Source: Oceanicaulis sp. HLUCCA04
Lineage (GTDB): Bacteria > Pseudomonadota > Alphaproteobacteria > Caulobacterales > Maricaulaceae
Length of the DNA stretch: 64,000 nt
Assembly (NCBI GenBank): GCA_001314625.1
Contig: LJSH01000005.1
Coordinates: 58,285 to 122,284 of the forward strand
Reading direction: 5' to 3'
Positions 1 through 7,489 of this stretch are shown one piece after another; within the stretch, counting starts at the first letter, position 1; each line of letters starts with the position of its first letter. The notes below the pieces were generated by a model, which did not search any database, had not been told where the DNA came from, and was given only the letters and a program-made list of their open reading frames with translations. A program made the translations under genes and the position numbers.

Positions 1-25
1 CCCCCCCTCGGCCCTTCGGGCCACT

Positions 26-43
26 CCCCCCGTGAACGGGGGG
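26..43. repeat. Short palindrome upstream of the portal gene
   Basis: A run of six C, the spacer GTGAAC and a run of six G form a perfect inverted repeat. It follows another short GC-rich inverted repeat (GGCCCTTCGGGCC). It lies between the window edge and the portal start, so it would sit between the terminase (outside the window) and portal genes. It resembles dispersed intergenic palindromes; no T-run follows, so it is not called a terminator. Confidence 0.5.
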
Positions 44-88
44 AGAAAGAGACACGCGTTAAACGCTAAGCCAAAAAGAGAAAACACC

Positions 89-1252
89 ATGCTAGGACAA
101 TGGTTTGGACTGCAGCGCAAGAGCGCGGGCAGGCTGGTGGCGCTGTCACTGTCTCCGCGCGCGGCGTGGAGCCCGCGCGACTATGCGGCCCTGGCGCGCG
201 AAGGGTTTGGCCAGAACGCGGTGGCCCATCGCTGTATCCGCCTGATTGCGGAGGCTGTTGGCGCCGTGCCGCTGCGCGTTGAAGGACGCGGATCGGGCGC
301 TGACCGGGTTCGCGCCTTGCTGGCTCGGCCCAATCCCGACCAGACCGGCGTTGAATTGCTGGAAACGTTTCATGGCCATCTGCAAGTGGCCGGCAATGCC
401 TATCTGGAGATCGCCGAAGGCTTTGACGGGCCGTCGGGCCTGTTTGTGCTGCGCCCGGACCGGGTGCGCGTGATGCCGGGGCCGAAAGGCTGGGCGGACG
501 GTTGGGAATACCGCAATGGTGCCGACCGGCGCGTGATCGAGCGTGACCGGGCGAGCGGCAAAAGCCCGGTCCTGCACCTGAAACTCTTTCACCCGTCGGA
601 TGATCATTACGGCCTGCCGCCGCTGGAAGCGGCCGCGCGCGCGGTCGATATCCATAATGCGGGCGGGGCATGGGCCAAGGCCCTGCTGGACAATGCGGCC
701 CGGCCCTCCGGCGCTCTGGTGGTGACATCGAAAGACGGCTCTGAAGCGCGCCTGACAGACCAGCAATACCACCGCCTGAAAGACGAGCTGGAGACCCTGC
801 ATTCCGGTCCCGCCAATGCCGGGCGGCCTCTGCTGCTGGAAGGCGGGCTCGACTGGAAGCCGATGGGCCATTCACCCGCCGAGATGGATTTCATCGCCGC
901 ACGGCGCGAGGCCGCGCGCGAGATTGCGCTCGCCTTTGGTGTGCCGCCCATGATGCTCGGTCTGCCCGGTGACAATACCTACGCCAACTACCGCGAGGCG
1001 AATCTGGCCTTCTACCGCCAGACGATATTGCCGCTGGCGCGCAAGACGGCAGACGCGCTGGCCGGCTGGCTGGAGCCCTGGCTGGCCGGGGGATTTGCGA
1101 TTGCGCCCGACGAGGATGCGCTGCCCGCCCTGTCCGAAGAACGTCTGGCCCGTTGGCAGCGCATCGGCGCTGCCGATTTCCTCATCGACACTGAAAAACG
1201 TGCCCTGCTGGGGCTGAACTCCAAACCCGATGATGGAGACGAATATGACTGA
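89..1252 (+). CDS. GTA/phage portal protein (HK97 type, GTA gp3)
   Basis: About 387 aa. Portal proteins form the dodecameric ring at one capsid vertex through which DNA is packaged and ejected. Typical HK97-family portal features are visible: the N-terminal VAHRCIRLIAEAVG segment, the RPNPDQTG motif, the LHLKLFHPSDDHYGLPPLEAA segment and the ALAFGVPPMMLGLPGDNTYANYREA motif near residue 300. ATG 89 is preferred over GTG 32 because a purine-rich AAAAAGAGAAAA stretch precedes it and family members start with a similar MLGxWF. The stop overlaps the next small gene. Its place ahead of protease and capsid genes matches Rhodobacter-type GTA clusters. Identification as GTA rather than active prophage rests on the whole gene order. 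Confidence 0.95.
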   Translation: MLGQWFGLQRKSAGRLVALSLSPRAAWSPRDYAALAREGFGQNAVAHRCIRLIAEAVGAVPLRVEGRGSGADRVRALLARPNPDQTGVELLETFHGHLQVAGNAYLEIAEGFDGPSGLFVLRPDRVRVMPGPKGWADGWEYRNGADRRVIERDRASGKSPVLHLKLFHPSDDHYGLPPLEAAARAVDIHNAGGAWAKALLDNAARPSGALVVTSKDGSEARLTDQQYHRLKDELETLHSGPANAGRPLLLEGGLDWKPMGHSPAEMDFIAARREAAREIALAFGVPPMMLGLPGDNTYANYREANLAFYRQTILPLARKTADALAGWLEPWLAGGFAIAPDEDALPALSEERLARWQRIGAADFLIDTEKRALLGLNSKPDDGDEYD

Positions 1253-1490
1253 ACGCCCGTCACACTGGCGCGTAGACCGGCAGATCACGCTGGGTGTGCT
1301 GGTCACGCTCGCTTTGCAAACCGCAGGCGGGCTGATCTGGGCCGGCGCCACCTCGGAACGCATCCGCCATCTGGAATTGCGCGTCGAGGCGACCGCCCCG
1401 GTCTATGAACGCATCGCCCGGCTGGAGGAGAACTCCGCCTATACCCGCCTGGCGCTGGAGCGCATCGAAAGCCGTCTGGCGGGGGAGTAA
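1245..1490 (+). CDS. Small GTA-cluster membrane protein between portal and protease (g3.5 position)
   Basis: About 81 aa. One hydrophobic segment (residues ~15-35, ITLGVLVTLALQTAGGLIWA) is followed by a charged helical region (ERIRHLELRVEATAP...ARLEENSAYTRLALERIESRL) likely to form a coiled coil. ATG 1245 is chosen over ATG 1230 because GGAGA at 1235-1239 is well spaced. It overlaps the portal stop (ATGACTGA), so translation is probably coupled. The position matches the small g3.5 gene of GTA clusters, whose function is not settled. No enzymatic motif is seen. Confidence 0.75.
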   Translation: MTERPSHWRVDRQITLGVLVTLALQTAGGLIWAGATSERIRHLELRVEATAPVYERIARLEENSAYTRLALERIESRLAGE

Positions 1491-1540
1491 ATCCACCTCC
1501 CCTCGTCGTTCCCGCGCATCCGCGCGTCGCTGCGGGCAAT

Positions 1541-1670
1541 CCCCGACCGCGAGCGGGGACCCATGGGAAATCACGACGGCTGGAAAAATGGATCCCGGGT
1601 CAAGCCCGGGAACCCGGTTGAGAGGCTCGGCGCTAGAATCCGGGGTCCCGGTCCCTGAGCCGGGACCCAC
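1541..1670. repeat. Dispersed GGATCCCGGGTCAAGCCCGGG-type repeat, copy 1
   Basis: The 1491-1745 gap has no convincing gene. It carries two stem-forming units: one around 1541-1613 (GCGGGGACCCA ... GGATCCCGGGTCAAGCCCGGG) and a second at 1642-1669 (GGGTCCCGGTCCCTGAGCCGGGACCC). The same units with a similar ~30-base spacer recur at 3617-3698 (inverted) and 50536-50623. A third hairpin with CCCCGGA...TCCGGGG arms lies at 1679-1703. These are REP-like intergenic elements common in this bacterial group. Confidence 0.8.
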
Positions 1671-1745
1671 ACTTTTCACCCCCGGATCGCTTCGCGTCCG
1701 GGGTTTCATCTTTTCAAGAGACCCCAACAAGAAGGAGGCTGTCAG

Positions 1746-2237
1746 ATGACAGCAGATGACGGCTCGGGCGCAAGGCTCGAGATCGCCGGCTATGCCAGCG
1801 TGTTCGATACCGAGGATTATTCCGGTGACATCATCCGGCGCGGCGCGTTTGCAGGCAGCCTAGCCACGCGCGGCGCAGCCGGTATCCGCATGCTTTTCCA
1901 GCACGACGCGGAAGAACCCGTCGGCGTGTGGGACGAGATTTATGAAGATGAGCGCGGGCTGTATGTGCGCGGCCATCTGACCGGCACCACTACCCGCAGC
2001 GCGGCGACGGCAGCCCTGATCCGCGAAGGCGCGGTGGACGGCCTGTCCATCGGCTTCCGGGCGTTGTCTGAGACGGCTCGTCCGGGCGGCAAGGGCCGCA
2101 TCCTGACGCAGGTGGATCTGTGGGAAATCTCCATCGTCACCTTCCCGATGGCCGAGGGCGCGCGCCTCGACATCGTGCCGCCGGCCGCGCCTGCCGCCCA
2201 GCCCGTCGAAGCCTTTCTCGACAGCGTTCTGGCCTGA
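1746..2237 (+). CDS. GTA/HK97 prohead protease (GTA gp4)
   Basis: About 163 aa. Prohead proteases cleave the N-terminal delta domain of the capsid protein during maturation. The hallmark pattern is present: IAGYASVFDTEDYSGDIIRRGAF at the N-terminus, the catalytic-His region MLFQHDAEEPVGVWDEI, and the VDGLSIGFRAL Ser motif followed by the DLWEISIVTFPM segment. A good AAGGAGG site lies just upstream of ATG 1746. It directly precedes the major capsid gene, its substrate. Length is typical of the family. Confidence 0.95.
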   Translation: MTADDGSGARLEIAGYASVFDTEDYSGDIIRRGAFAGSLATRGAAGIRMLFQHDAEEPVGVWDEIYEDERGLYVRGHLTGTTTRSAATAALIREGAVDGLSIGFRALSETARPGGKGRILTQVDLWEISIVTFPMAEGARLDIVPPAAPAAQPVEAFLDSVLA

Positions 2238-2279
2238 CCTCCCCCGTCTCCCATCCCTGACCGACACGAAGGAACCCTC

Positions 2280-3494
2280 ATGTCCCGTGAAACCAAGATG
2301 AGTGCGCCGAACACGCAAACCCGCGCGGCGCTGCACGATTTCCTCTCCGCGTTCGAGCGCTTCAAGAGCGCCAATGACCAGCGCCTGTCCGACATCGAGA
2401 AGCGCAAGAGCGCCGATGTGCTGCTGGAGGAGAAGGTGGCGCGCATCGACGCGGCGCTGACCCGTCAGAAAGCGGCGCTGGACCGCATGGCCGTTGACGC
2501 CACGCGGCCCGCCATCGGCCAGGAGCGCAAGGGTGGAGCCCGTCCCGGCTGGCAGGCCTATCTGCGGCGCGGCGATGCAGCCGCCCTGATTGAGGCCAAG
2601 GCCCTGTCTGCGGGCAGTCCGGGCGATGGCGGCTATGTCGCTCCGCCGGAAACCGAAGCGATGATCAACCGCCTTCTGGCGGGCGTCTCGCCGATCCGGG
2701 CGATTTCATCTGTGCGCCAGACGACCAGCCATACGTTCAGGAAGCCCGTCAGCCTGGGCGGCGCTGTGGCCGGCTGGTCTGCCGAGACCGGCGCACGCAC
2801 GGAGACAGGCACGCCCGACATCACGCTGGTGGAGTTCCCCACCGCCGAGCTCTACGCCATGCCGGCCGCAACGCCGGTGATCCTGGACGATGCGCTGGCC
2901 GATGTGGACCAGTGGCTTGCCGAGGAAGTGCGCGATGTCTTCGCCGCCGAAGAGGGCAAGGCCTTCGTTTCGGGGTCGGGCACCAACCAGCCGAAAGGTT
3001 TCCTGTCCTACACCAAGGAGCCGGAAGGCACGCAAGGCTGGGGCGAGATCGGCTATGTCGCCACCGGCGCTGCGGGTGATTTTGGTTCTGATCCGGTCGA
3101 TGCGCTGATCGACCTTATCTATGCGCCCGCGACCGGCTACCGCGCCAATGCGCGCTTTGTGATGAACCGGCAGAGCGTGTCGCGTATCCGCAAGCTGAAG
3201 GACACGGACGGCAATTATATCTGGCAACCGGCGCAAAATGCCGGTCAGGAGGCAAGCCTGATGGGCTATCCGCTGACCGAGGCCGAAGACATGCCCGATA
3301 TCGGCGCCGATGCGTTTGCGATTGCCTTTGGCGATTTCCAGCGCGGCTATCTGGTGGTTGACCGCCAGGGTATCGAGGTCCTGCGCGATCCCTATTCGGC
3401 GAAACCCTATGTGCTTTTCTACACCACCAAGCGTGTGGGCGGCGGCGTGCAAGACTTCAACGCCATCAAGCTCATGAAGTTTGGGGAGAGTTAG
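2280..3494 (+). CDS. GTA/HK97 major capsid protein (GTA gp5)
   Basis: About 404 aa. The N-terminal ~100 residues are charged and helical (FKSANDQRLSDIEKRKSADVLLEEKVARIDAAL), matching the delta/scaffold domain removed by the protease. The HK97 core follows, with GDGGYVAPPE, the P-domain and the conserved QPKGFLSY motif near residue 240; the C-terminus reads TKRVGGGVQDFNAIKLMKF. It is preceded by an AAGGA ribosome site and follows the protease with a 42-base gap. It builds the capsid shell. The size fits GTA capsids. Confidence 0.97.
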   Translation: MSRETKMSAPNTQTRAALHDFLSAFERFKSANDQRLSDIEKRKSADVLLEEKVARIDAALTRQKAALDRMAVDATRPAIGQERKGGARPGWQAYLRRGDAAALIEAKALSAGSPGDGGYVAPPETEAMINRLLAGVSPIRAISSVRQTTSHTFRKPVSLGGAVAGWSAETGARTETGTPDITLVEFPTAELYAMPAATPVILDDALADVDQWLAEEVRDVFAAEEGKAFVSGSGTNQPKGFLSYTKEPEGTQGWGEIGYVATGAAGDFGSDPVDALIDLIYAPATGYRANARFVMNRQSVSRIRKLKDTDGNYIWQPAQNAGQEASLMGYPLTEAEDMPDIGADAFAIAFGDFQRGYLVVDRQGIEVLRDPYSAKPYVLFYTTKRVGGGVQDFNAIKLMKFGES

Positions 3495-3616
3495 TAGGCC
3501 GGCTTTCTGGTTCCGCAGTCCATCCGGGCTGCGATATTCCGCGAAAAGTCGCGGGTGCGCAGTCGCGCTTGCAGGCCGCAAAGCGGCCTGATTGCTGTTG
3601 GCGATTGCCTTTCAAC

Positions 3617-3698
3617 CGGGGCCCCGGGCTTGACCCGGGGTCCATATTTCCAAGCCTCGTGGTTTCGCGTGGATCCCGGCTCGGGGGCCGGGACCCCG
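3617..3698. repeat. Dispersed repeat, copy 2 (inverted orientation)
   Basis: Contains GCCCCGGGCTTGACCCGGGG and GGATCCCGGCTCGGGGGCCGGGACCC separated by about 30 bases. This is the reverse complement of the copy-1 arrangement at 1541-1670. It occupies the 3495-3769 gap between capsid and adaptor genes; no supported gene lies in this gap. Confidence 0.8.
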
Positions 3699-3769
3699 GC
3701 GGAGAGTTTGGCAGCCTATCTGCAGAATTCTCGATAGCACCCCTCTCAACATTCCAAGGAACACATCCC

Positions 3770-4369
3770 ATGGGACTTCAAACGCTCGGGCCCGCGCCCG
3801 CAGCGCTGTTAAGCCTGTCTGAGGCCAAAGCCTGGCTGCGTGTGGGCCATGCCAGTGAAGACACGGCCATCACGGCGCTCATCACTACGGCCACCGCGCG
3901 CGTGGAGGCCGAGACGGGCCGGGCGCTGCTGACCCGCACGTTCCGCGAAACACTCGATAGCTGGCACCCGCGCCGGCTGTCGGGCTGTGGCTCGGCCTTC
4001 GCGCTGGCGGTTGCCCCTGCCGTCAGCGTGGAGGCCGTGCGCACCTTTGACCGGGCAGGCGAGGAGACGCTCTGGGATGAGGCGGAGTATCGCGTTGACA
4101 CATCCGCAGACCCCGGACGCCTGATCGCGCGGGCACCGTTTGCGTTTCCGAGGCCCGGCCGGCTGGCGGCGGGGATCGAGATCGATTTTTCCGCAGGCTA
4201 TGGCGAGACGGCCGCCGATGTCCCGCCTGCCCTGATCGAAGCGATCTTGCGTCTGGTGGCAGAGGGCTATGCGGCCAGCGAACCCGCGCTCGCGGCGGGA
4301 CGCGGCCCTGCCAGACTGCCCGAAACCGTCGATAGCCTTTTACGGCCGTTCCGGCAGGTGCGGCTATGA
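3770..4369 (+). CDS. GTA head-tail connector/adaptor protein (gp6-like)
   Basis: About 199 aa. The N-terminal LSLSEAKAWLRVGHASEDTAITALITTATARVEAETGRALLTRTF is the signature of phage gp6-like head-tail connectors, which sit under the portal ring. The frame stays open upstream into repeat DNA, but ATG 3770 is chosen because an AAGGA site (3756-3760) precedes it at the right spacing. It overlaps the next gene by four bases (ATGA). The g7 stopper gene that usually follows in Rhodobacter is absent here. Confidence 0.88.
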   Translation: MGLQTLGPAPAALLSLSEAKAWLRVGHASEDTAITALITTATARVEAETGRALLTRTFRETLDSWHPRRLSGCGSAFALAVAPAVSVEAVRTFDRAGEETLWDEAEYRVDTSADPGRLIARAPFAFPRPGRLAAGIEIDFSAGYGETAADVPPALIEAILRLVAEGYAASEPALAAGRGPARLPETVDSLLRPFRQVRL

Positions 4370-4773
4370 GCGCGGACATGGCCCTCCAGGCTGGGCTTCT
4401 CGCCCATCTGGCCGCCGATTCCGGGGTGCAGGCGCTCACGGGTGACCCGCCCCGGCTCTATGACCGCGCACCGGCGGGCGCGCCTTATCCGTATCTATCT
4501 CTCGGCCGTCATGAAAGCCGTCCGCTTGATGGCGATGACACGTCGTTGAGTGAGCACCGCCTGACCGTGCATGTGTGGACGCGCCGTCAGGCCTTTGGCG
4601 AGCTCAAAGCGATCACCGGAGCGGTATCGGCCGCCCTGCACAATGCGGCCTTCAGTCTCGATGGCGGCTACCGCCTCGTCCTGTGCCAGATCGTCTACAC
4701 GGACCATTTCGAGGGAGCCGACACCCGCTCTGTCCACGGGCTGGTGCGGGTCAGGGCGCTGTTGGGCACATGA
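4366..4773 (+). CDS. GTA tail terminator, DUF3168 family (GTA gp8)
   Basis: About 135 aa. DUF3168 features are clear: LQAGLLAHLAADSGVQALTG, PRLYDRAPAGAPYPYLSLG, and LTVHVWTRRQAFGELKAITGAVSAALH. Proteins of this family cap the tail tube where it meets the head. It is translationally coupled to the adaptor gene (ATGA overlap). It is the last head/neck gene before the AT-rich insertion. Confidence 0.9.
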   Translation: MSADMALQAGLLAHLAADSGVQALTGDPPRLYDRAPAGAPYPYLSLGRHESRPLDGDDTSLSEHRLTVHVWTRRQAFGELKAITGAVSAALHNAAFSLDGGYRLVLCQIVYTDHFEGADTRSVHGLVRVRALLGT

Positions 4774-4828
4774 AACGATTGCGTGACTTGTCTTGCTATG
4801 CGACTGTTGCAGTACATGGGGGCACAAT

Positions 4829-5374
4829 ATGTCTTTTGATAATTACGTTAGTCTATTTACTGCCATAGGAACTATGGTCTCTGCTTTTGCGGCTGTTTCT
4901 CTAGGTGTTTATGCGGTTTTAACAAATATTTCTGAAAGAAATAATTCGGTAAAATTTGAGAGCATCTCTTTCATACGTTCGATGGCGACTGAAGCCGTAA
5001 TCATTCAAATGTTTGAAGAATTAAGAAAGGTACGCCACTACGTGGAATCTCACAAAATTCCGATAAGTTATAAAGAAATGCAAATTGAAGTTAGTATCGA
5101 AAACTCTGTTCTAAATTTTGATAATGTTATCAAAAAGACTCTGAACTATTATGAAGTAGCCTGCATTGGAGTGAAGCGAGGTGCGCTACATGAGGAAATA
5201 ATCAAAGATTGGTGGGGCGACGCGATAGTGGCTGACTGGATCGATCTGCAGCAATACGTGTATGATGCCCGGAAGGCCTTAGACTATGACGAGTTGTACA
5301 TCGAGGTCGAGCGCCATGTGCGCCGCTGGGTAAAGCCCGGACGCGCTGGCGAGTTGCTCCCCGCAAAGCGCTAG
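4829..5374 (+). CDS. AT-rich foreign gene inside the GTA cluster; possible DUF4760-like membrane protein
   Basis: About 181 aa, starting MSFDNYVSLF after a GGGGG stretch at 4818-4822. One N-terminal membrane helix (residues ~8-34, LFTAIGTMVSAFAAVSLGVYAVLTNI) is followed by a soluble helical region rich in Lys, Glu and Ile. The body (about 4829-5200) is far more AT-rich than its neighbours: the 60 bases from 4921 and from 5101 are each about 27-28% GC, whereas the flanks are near 65%. The last ~100 bases are GC-rich again. The architecture resembles DUF4760-type proteins, but this was not tested. It has no counterpart in standard GTA clusters and is probably a horizontally acquired cargo ('moron'-like) gene. 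Function unknown. Confidence 0.75.
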   Translation: MSFDNYVSLFTAIGTMVSAFAAVSLGVYAVLTNISERNNSVKFESISFIRSMATEAVIIQMFEELRKVRHYVESHKIPISYKEMQIEVSIENSVLNFDNVIKKTLNYYEVACIGVKRGALHEEIIKDWWGDAIVADWIDLQQYVYDARKALDYDELYIEVERHVRRWVKPGRAGELLPAKR

Positions 5375-5397
5375 CAGCGCAGATATCCCGCTCCATC

Positions 5398-5423
5398 AAA
5401 GCCGCCCCCGGGGCGGCTTTTTT
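5398..5423 (+). terminator. Intrinsic terminator after the inserted gene, inside the GTA cluster
   Basis: GCCGCCCCCGGGGCGGC forms a near-perfect GC-rich stem at 5401-5417, flanked by AAA on the left and six T on the right. It lies 24 bases after the stop of the AT-rich gene and about 40 bases before the major tail protein start. It should stop much of the transcription arriving from the head genes or the inserted gene. Confidence 0.8.
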
Positions 5424-5461
5424 CATGCCCGAAACCAAAGATCCCAAGAGGAGTAAAGCCC

Positions 5462-5878
5462 ATGAGCGCCCAGGCAGGACGCGACATGCTCATCAAGCTC
5501 GGCAATGGCGCGAGCGAGGAGAGCTTTTCCAGTGTGGCGGGTCTGCGCGCCAAAGCGCTCAGCCTGAATGCGCGCACGATTGACGCCACCCACGCCGATA
5601 GCCCCGGCCAGTGGCGCGAGCTGATCGCCGGCGCCGGCGTGAAGACCGCCGCCGTCACGGGCACGGGCATTTTCCTCTCCGGCGAGGGAGATAGCGCCAT
5701 AAGGCAGGCCTTCTTTGCCGGTTCCACGCCCAATTTCCAGCTTGTCATCCCGGAGTTCGGGATCATCGAGGGCGCGTTCGCGATCAGCGCGCTGGAATAT
5801 GCCGGACGCCATGATGGCGAGGCGACCTTCTCCATCTCGCTGACGTCTGCCGGCGCGCTCAGCTTCGAGGCGCTTTAG
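5462..5878 (+). CDS. GTA major tail protein (gp9)
   Basis: About 138 aa, the phage-tail-tube (TIGR02126-type) family: MSAQAGRDMLIKLGNG near the start, then FSSVAGLRAKALSLNARTIDATHADSPGQWRELI and GVKTAAVTGTGIFLSGEGDSAIRQAF. These proteins form the hexameric rings of the tail tube. A strong AAGAGGAGT ribosome site precedes ATG 5462. It is the first gene after the terminator and begins the uninterrupted tail block. Confidence 0.93.
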   Translation: MSAQAGRDMLIKLGNGASEESFSSVAGLRAKALSLNARTIDATHADSPGQWRELIAGAGVKTAAVTGTGIFLSGEGDSAIRQAFFAGSTPNFQLVIPEFGIIEGAFAISALEYAGRHDGEATFSISLTSAGALSFEAL

Positions 5879-5880
5879 CC

Positions 5881-6165
5881 ATGGTCAACCGGCAACGCGG
5901 CGAAGTGATTCTGGAGGTGAGGGGGGAGCACCATGTGCTCTGCCTGACACTGGGCGCGCTTGCTGAAATCGAAACGCTGACCGGCGCAGGCGATATGACC
6001 GAGATTGGTCCGAAGCTCGCCGGTCTTGATGCCAATGGCATGCTGGCACTGCTCTCGATCCTTCTGCGTGCGGGTGGAAACACGGTGGATGCGCGCCAGC
6101 TCGCCATCACGCCTGCCAACGCCGCAAAAGCCATTGCGCAAGCGTTCGAGGCTGCGGCGCAATGA
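5881..6165 (+). CDS. GTA gp10, tail assembly protein (gene transfer agent family)
   Basis: About 94 aa. The sequence NRQRGEVILEVRGEHHVLCLTLGALAEIETLTGAGDM is typical of the GTA-gp10 family, likely a tail assembly chaperone acting on the tape measure protein. It starts 3 bases after the gp9 stop and overlaps the next gene (ATGA). The predicted helical end (NAAKAIAQAFEAAA) fits the family. Confidence 0.85.
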   Translation: MVNRQRGEVILEVRGEHHVLCLTLGALAEIETLTGAGDMTEIGPKLAGLDANGMLALLSILLRAGGNTVDARQLAITPANAAKAIAQAFEAAAQ

Positions 6166-6377
6166 GTGGCCGCTGGGCGGAGTGGTTTGCCTTTGCTGTC
6201 CGGCATCTCGGCCTGACGCCCGGCCAGTTCTGGGCGCTGTCTTTGAGTGAATGGCGCGCGCTGGCGTATCCCGCCGCGCCAGTTTCAGACCTGCCGGATC
6301 CGGCGGCCTTGCGCGCGCTGGCCGCGCGCTTTCCCGACAGAATTTCGACCATGAAAGGCATCGACCATGCAGGATAA
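6162..6377 (+). CDS. GTA tail assembly chaperone (g10.1; rcc01693-type small protein)
   Basis: About 71 aa. The pattern WAEWFAFAVRHLGLTPGQFWALSLSEWRAL matches the small phage tail assembly chaperone seen between gp10 and the tape measure gene in GTA clusters. It overlaps gp10 at its start and the tape measure gene at its end (6367-6377), so the three are probably translationally coupled. Confidence 0.85.
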   Translation: MSGRWAEWFAFAVRHLGLTPGQFWALSLSEWRALAYPAAPVSDLPDPAALRALAARFPDRISTMKGIDHAG

Positions 6378-6867
6378 TGACCGCCTGGATGCCGCCGCGC
6401 TTTCCAGTGCCGCACGCGAGGCCGAAGAGGCCGCCATGTCCGTCTCCCGGGCGTTTGAACGCACCGGCGACGATATTGCCCGTGCCATGGAGCGCGCGGC
6501 GCGTTCGGGTTCCCTCTCCATTCACTCCATGGTGGAGGAGGTGCTGCAATCGCTGGCGCGCATCGCGCTTGACCGTCTCATCATCAACCCGCTGGGCCAG
6601 ATGCTGGGCCAGCAGATTGCAGGCATTACCGGCCAGCGCGCAGAGGGCGGTCCGGTGCTGGCCGGGCAGAGCTATCTGGTGGGAGAGCGGGGCCCTGAAA
6701 TGTTCACGCCCATGGCCAATGGCGCGGTTATTCCCGGCGGCAGAGTGCCCGTTATCAATATCGCCATCCACGCCAGCGGCGACGCGGCCAGCGCCGTGCG
6801 GCGCAGTGAAAGTCAGATCGCGGCCAGTCTGGCGCGGGCGGTGCGGGCAGGGAGCGAACGGCTATGA
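6367..6867 (+). CDS. GTA tape measure protein (gp11), short form
   Basis: About 166 aa. The C-terminal half carries the tape-measure signature (RAEGGPVLAGQSYLVGERGPEMFTP...NGAVIPG) with a helical N-terminal region. Tape measure length sets tail length, so a protein this short implies a short tail, as in Rhodobacter GTA particles (family members are roughly 200 aa, so this one is on the short side). It overlaps the genes on both sides. Confidence 0.9.
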   Translation: MQDNDRLDAAALSSAAREAEEAAMSVSRAFERTGDDIARAMERAARSGSLSIHSMVEEVLQSLARIALDRLIINPLGQMLGQQIAGITGQRAEGGPVLAGQSYLVGERGPEMFTPMANGAVIPGGRVPVINIAIHASGDAASAVRRSESQIAASLARAVRAGSERL

Positions 6868-7484
6868 GCGCGTTTCACGATGTCCTGTTTCCGCTCAGCG
6901 TTGGCCTCGGCGCGCGCGGCGGGCCTGAACGCTTCACCGAGATTGTCGAGCTCGCAAGCGGCGCAGAGGAGCGCAACACCCCTTGGGCCCATTCACGCCG
7001 CCGCTGGGATGCCGGGCCGGGTGTGCGGTCACTGGATGATTTTGCGCTTCTGACAGCCTTCTTCGAGGCGCGCCGGGGCCGGCTTCACGCCTTCCGCTTC
7101 CGCGATCCTGCCGATCATGCCTCGTGCCTGCCATCCGGACAGGTGAATGCGGGCGACCAGCTCCTGGGCCTTGGCGACGGGACGCGCACCCGCTTTGCGC
7201 TGGTCAAGCGCTATGGCGAGGGAGAGGGCGCTTATCTGCGCCCGATTGCCCTGCCGGTAGCGGCCAGCGTGCTTGTTGCGATGGATGGAGAGGCGGCCGG
7301 TTTCACGCTTGATGGCGGCGATATTGTTCTCGATGAGCCTGCCGCCGACGGCGCGGCCGTCACCGCCGGCTTTCAGTTTGATGTGCCAGTCCGCTTCGAC
7401 ACCGACTCTCTGGAAATCACGCTCGATGCGTTCCGTGCCGGCGCGATTGTCAGCGTGCCGCTGGTGGAGGTGAGGCTGGGGTGA
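6864..7484 (+). CDS. GTA distal tail protein, DUF2460 (gp12)
   Basis: About 206 aa. The sequence FHDVLFPLSVGLGARGGPERFTEIVELASGAEERNTPWAHSRRRWDAG and FFEARRGRLHAFRFRDPADHASC is diagnostic of DUF2460 (TIGR02217), the distal tail protein that joins tube and baseplate. It overlaps gp11 by four bases. Length and position match GTA g12. Confidence 0.95.
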   Translation: MSAFHDVLFPLSVGLGARGGPERFTEIVELASGAEERNTPWAHSRRRWDAGPGVRSLDDFALLTAFFEARRGRLHAFRFRDPADHASCLPSGQVNAGDQLLGLGDGTRTRFALVKRYGEGEGAYLRPIALPVAASVLVAMDGEAAGFTLDGGDIVLDEPAADGAAVTAGFQFDVPVRFDTDSLEITLDAFRAGAIVSVPLVEVRLG

Positions 7485-7489
7485 TCTCT

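Noticed and set aside
1405-1749. 114-codon + frame crossing the repeat region before the prohead protease
   Set aside because: It overlaps the g3.5-position gene and then reads through palindromic repeats with no family similarity; codon pattern is not gene-like.
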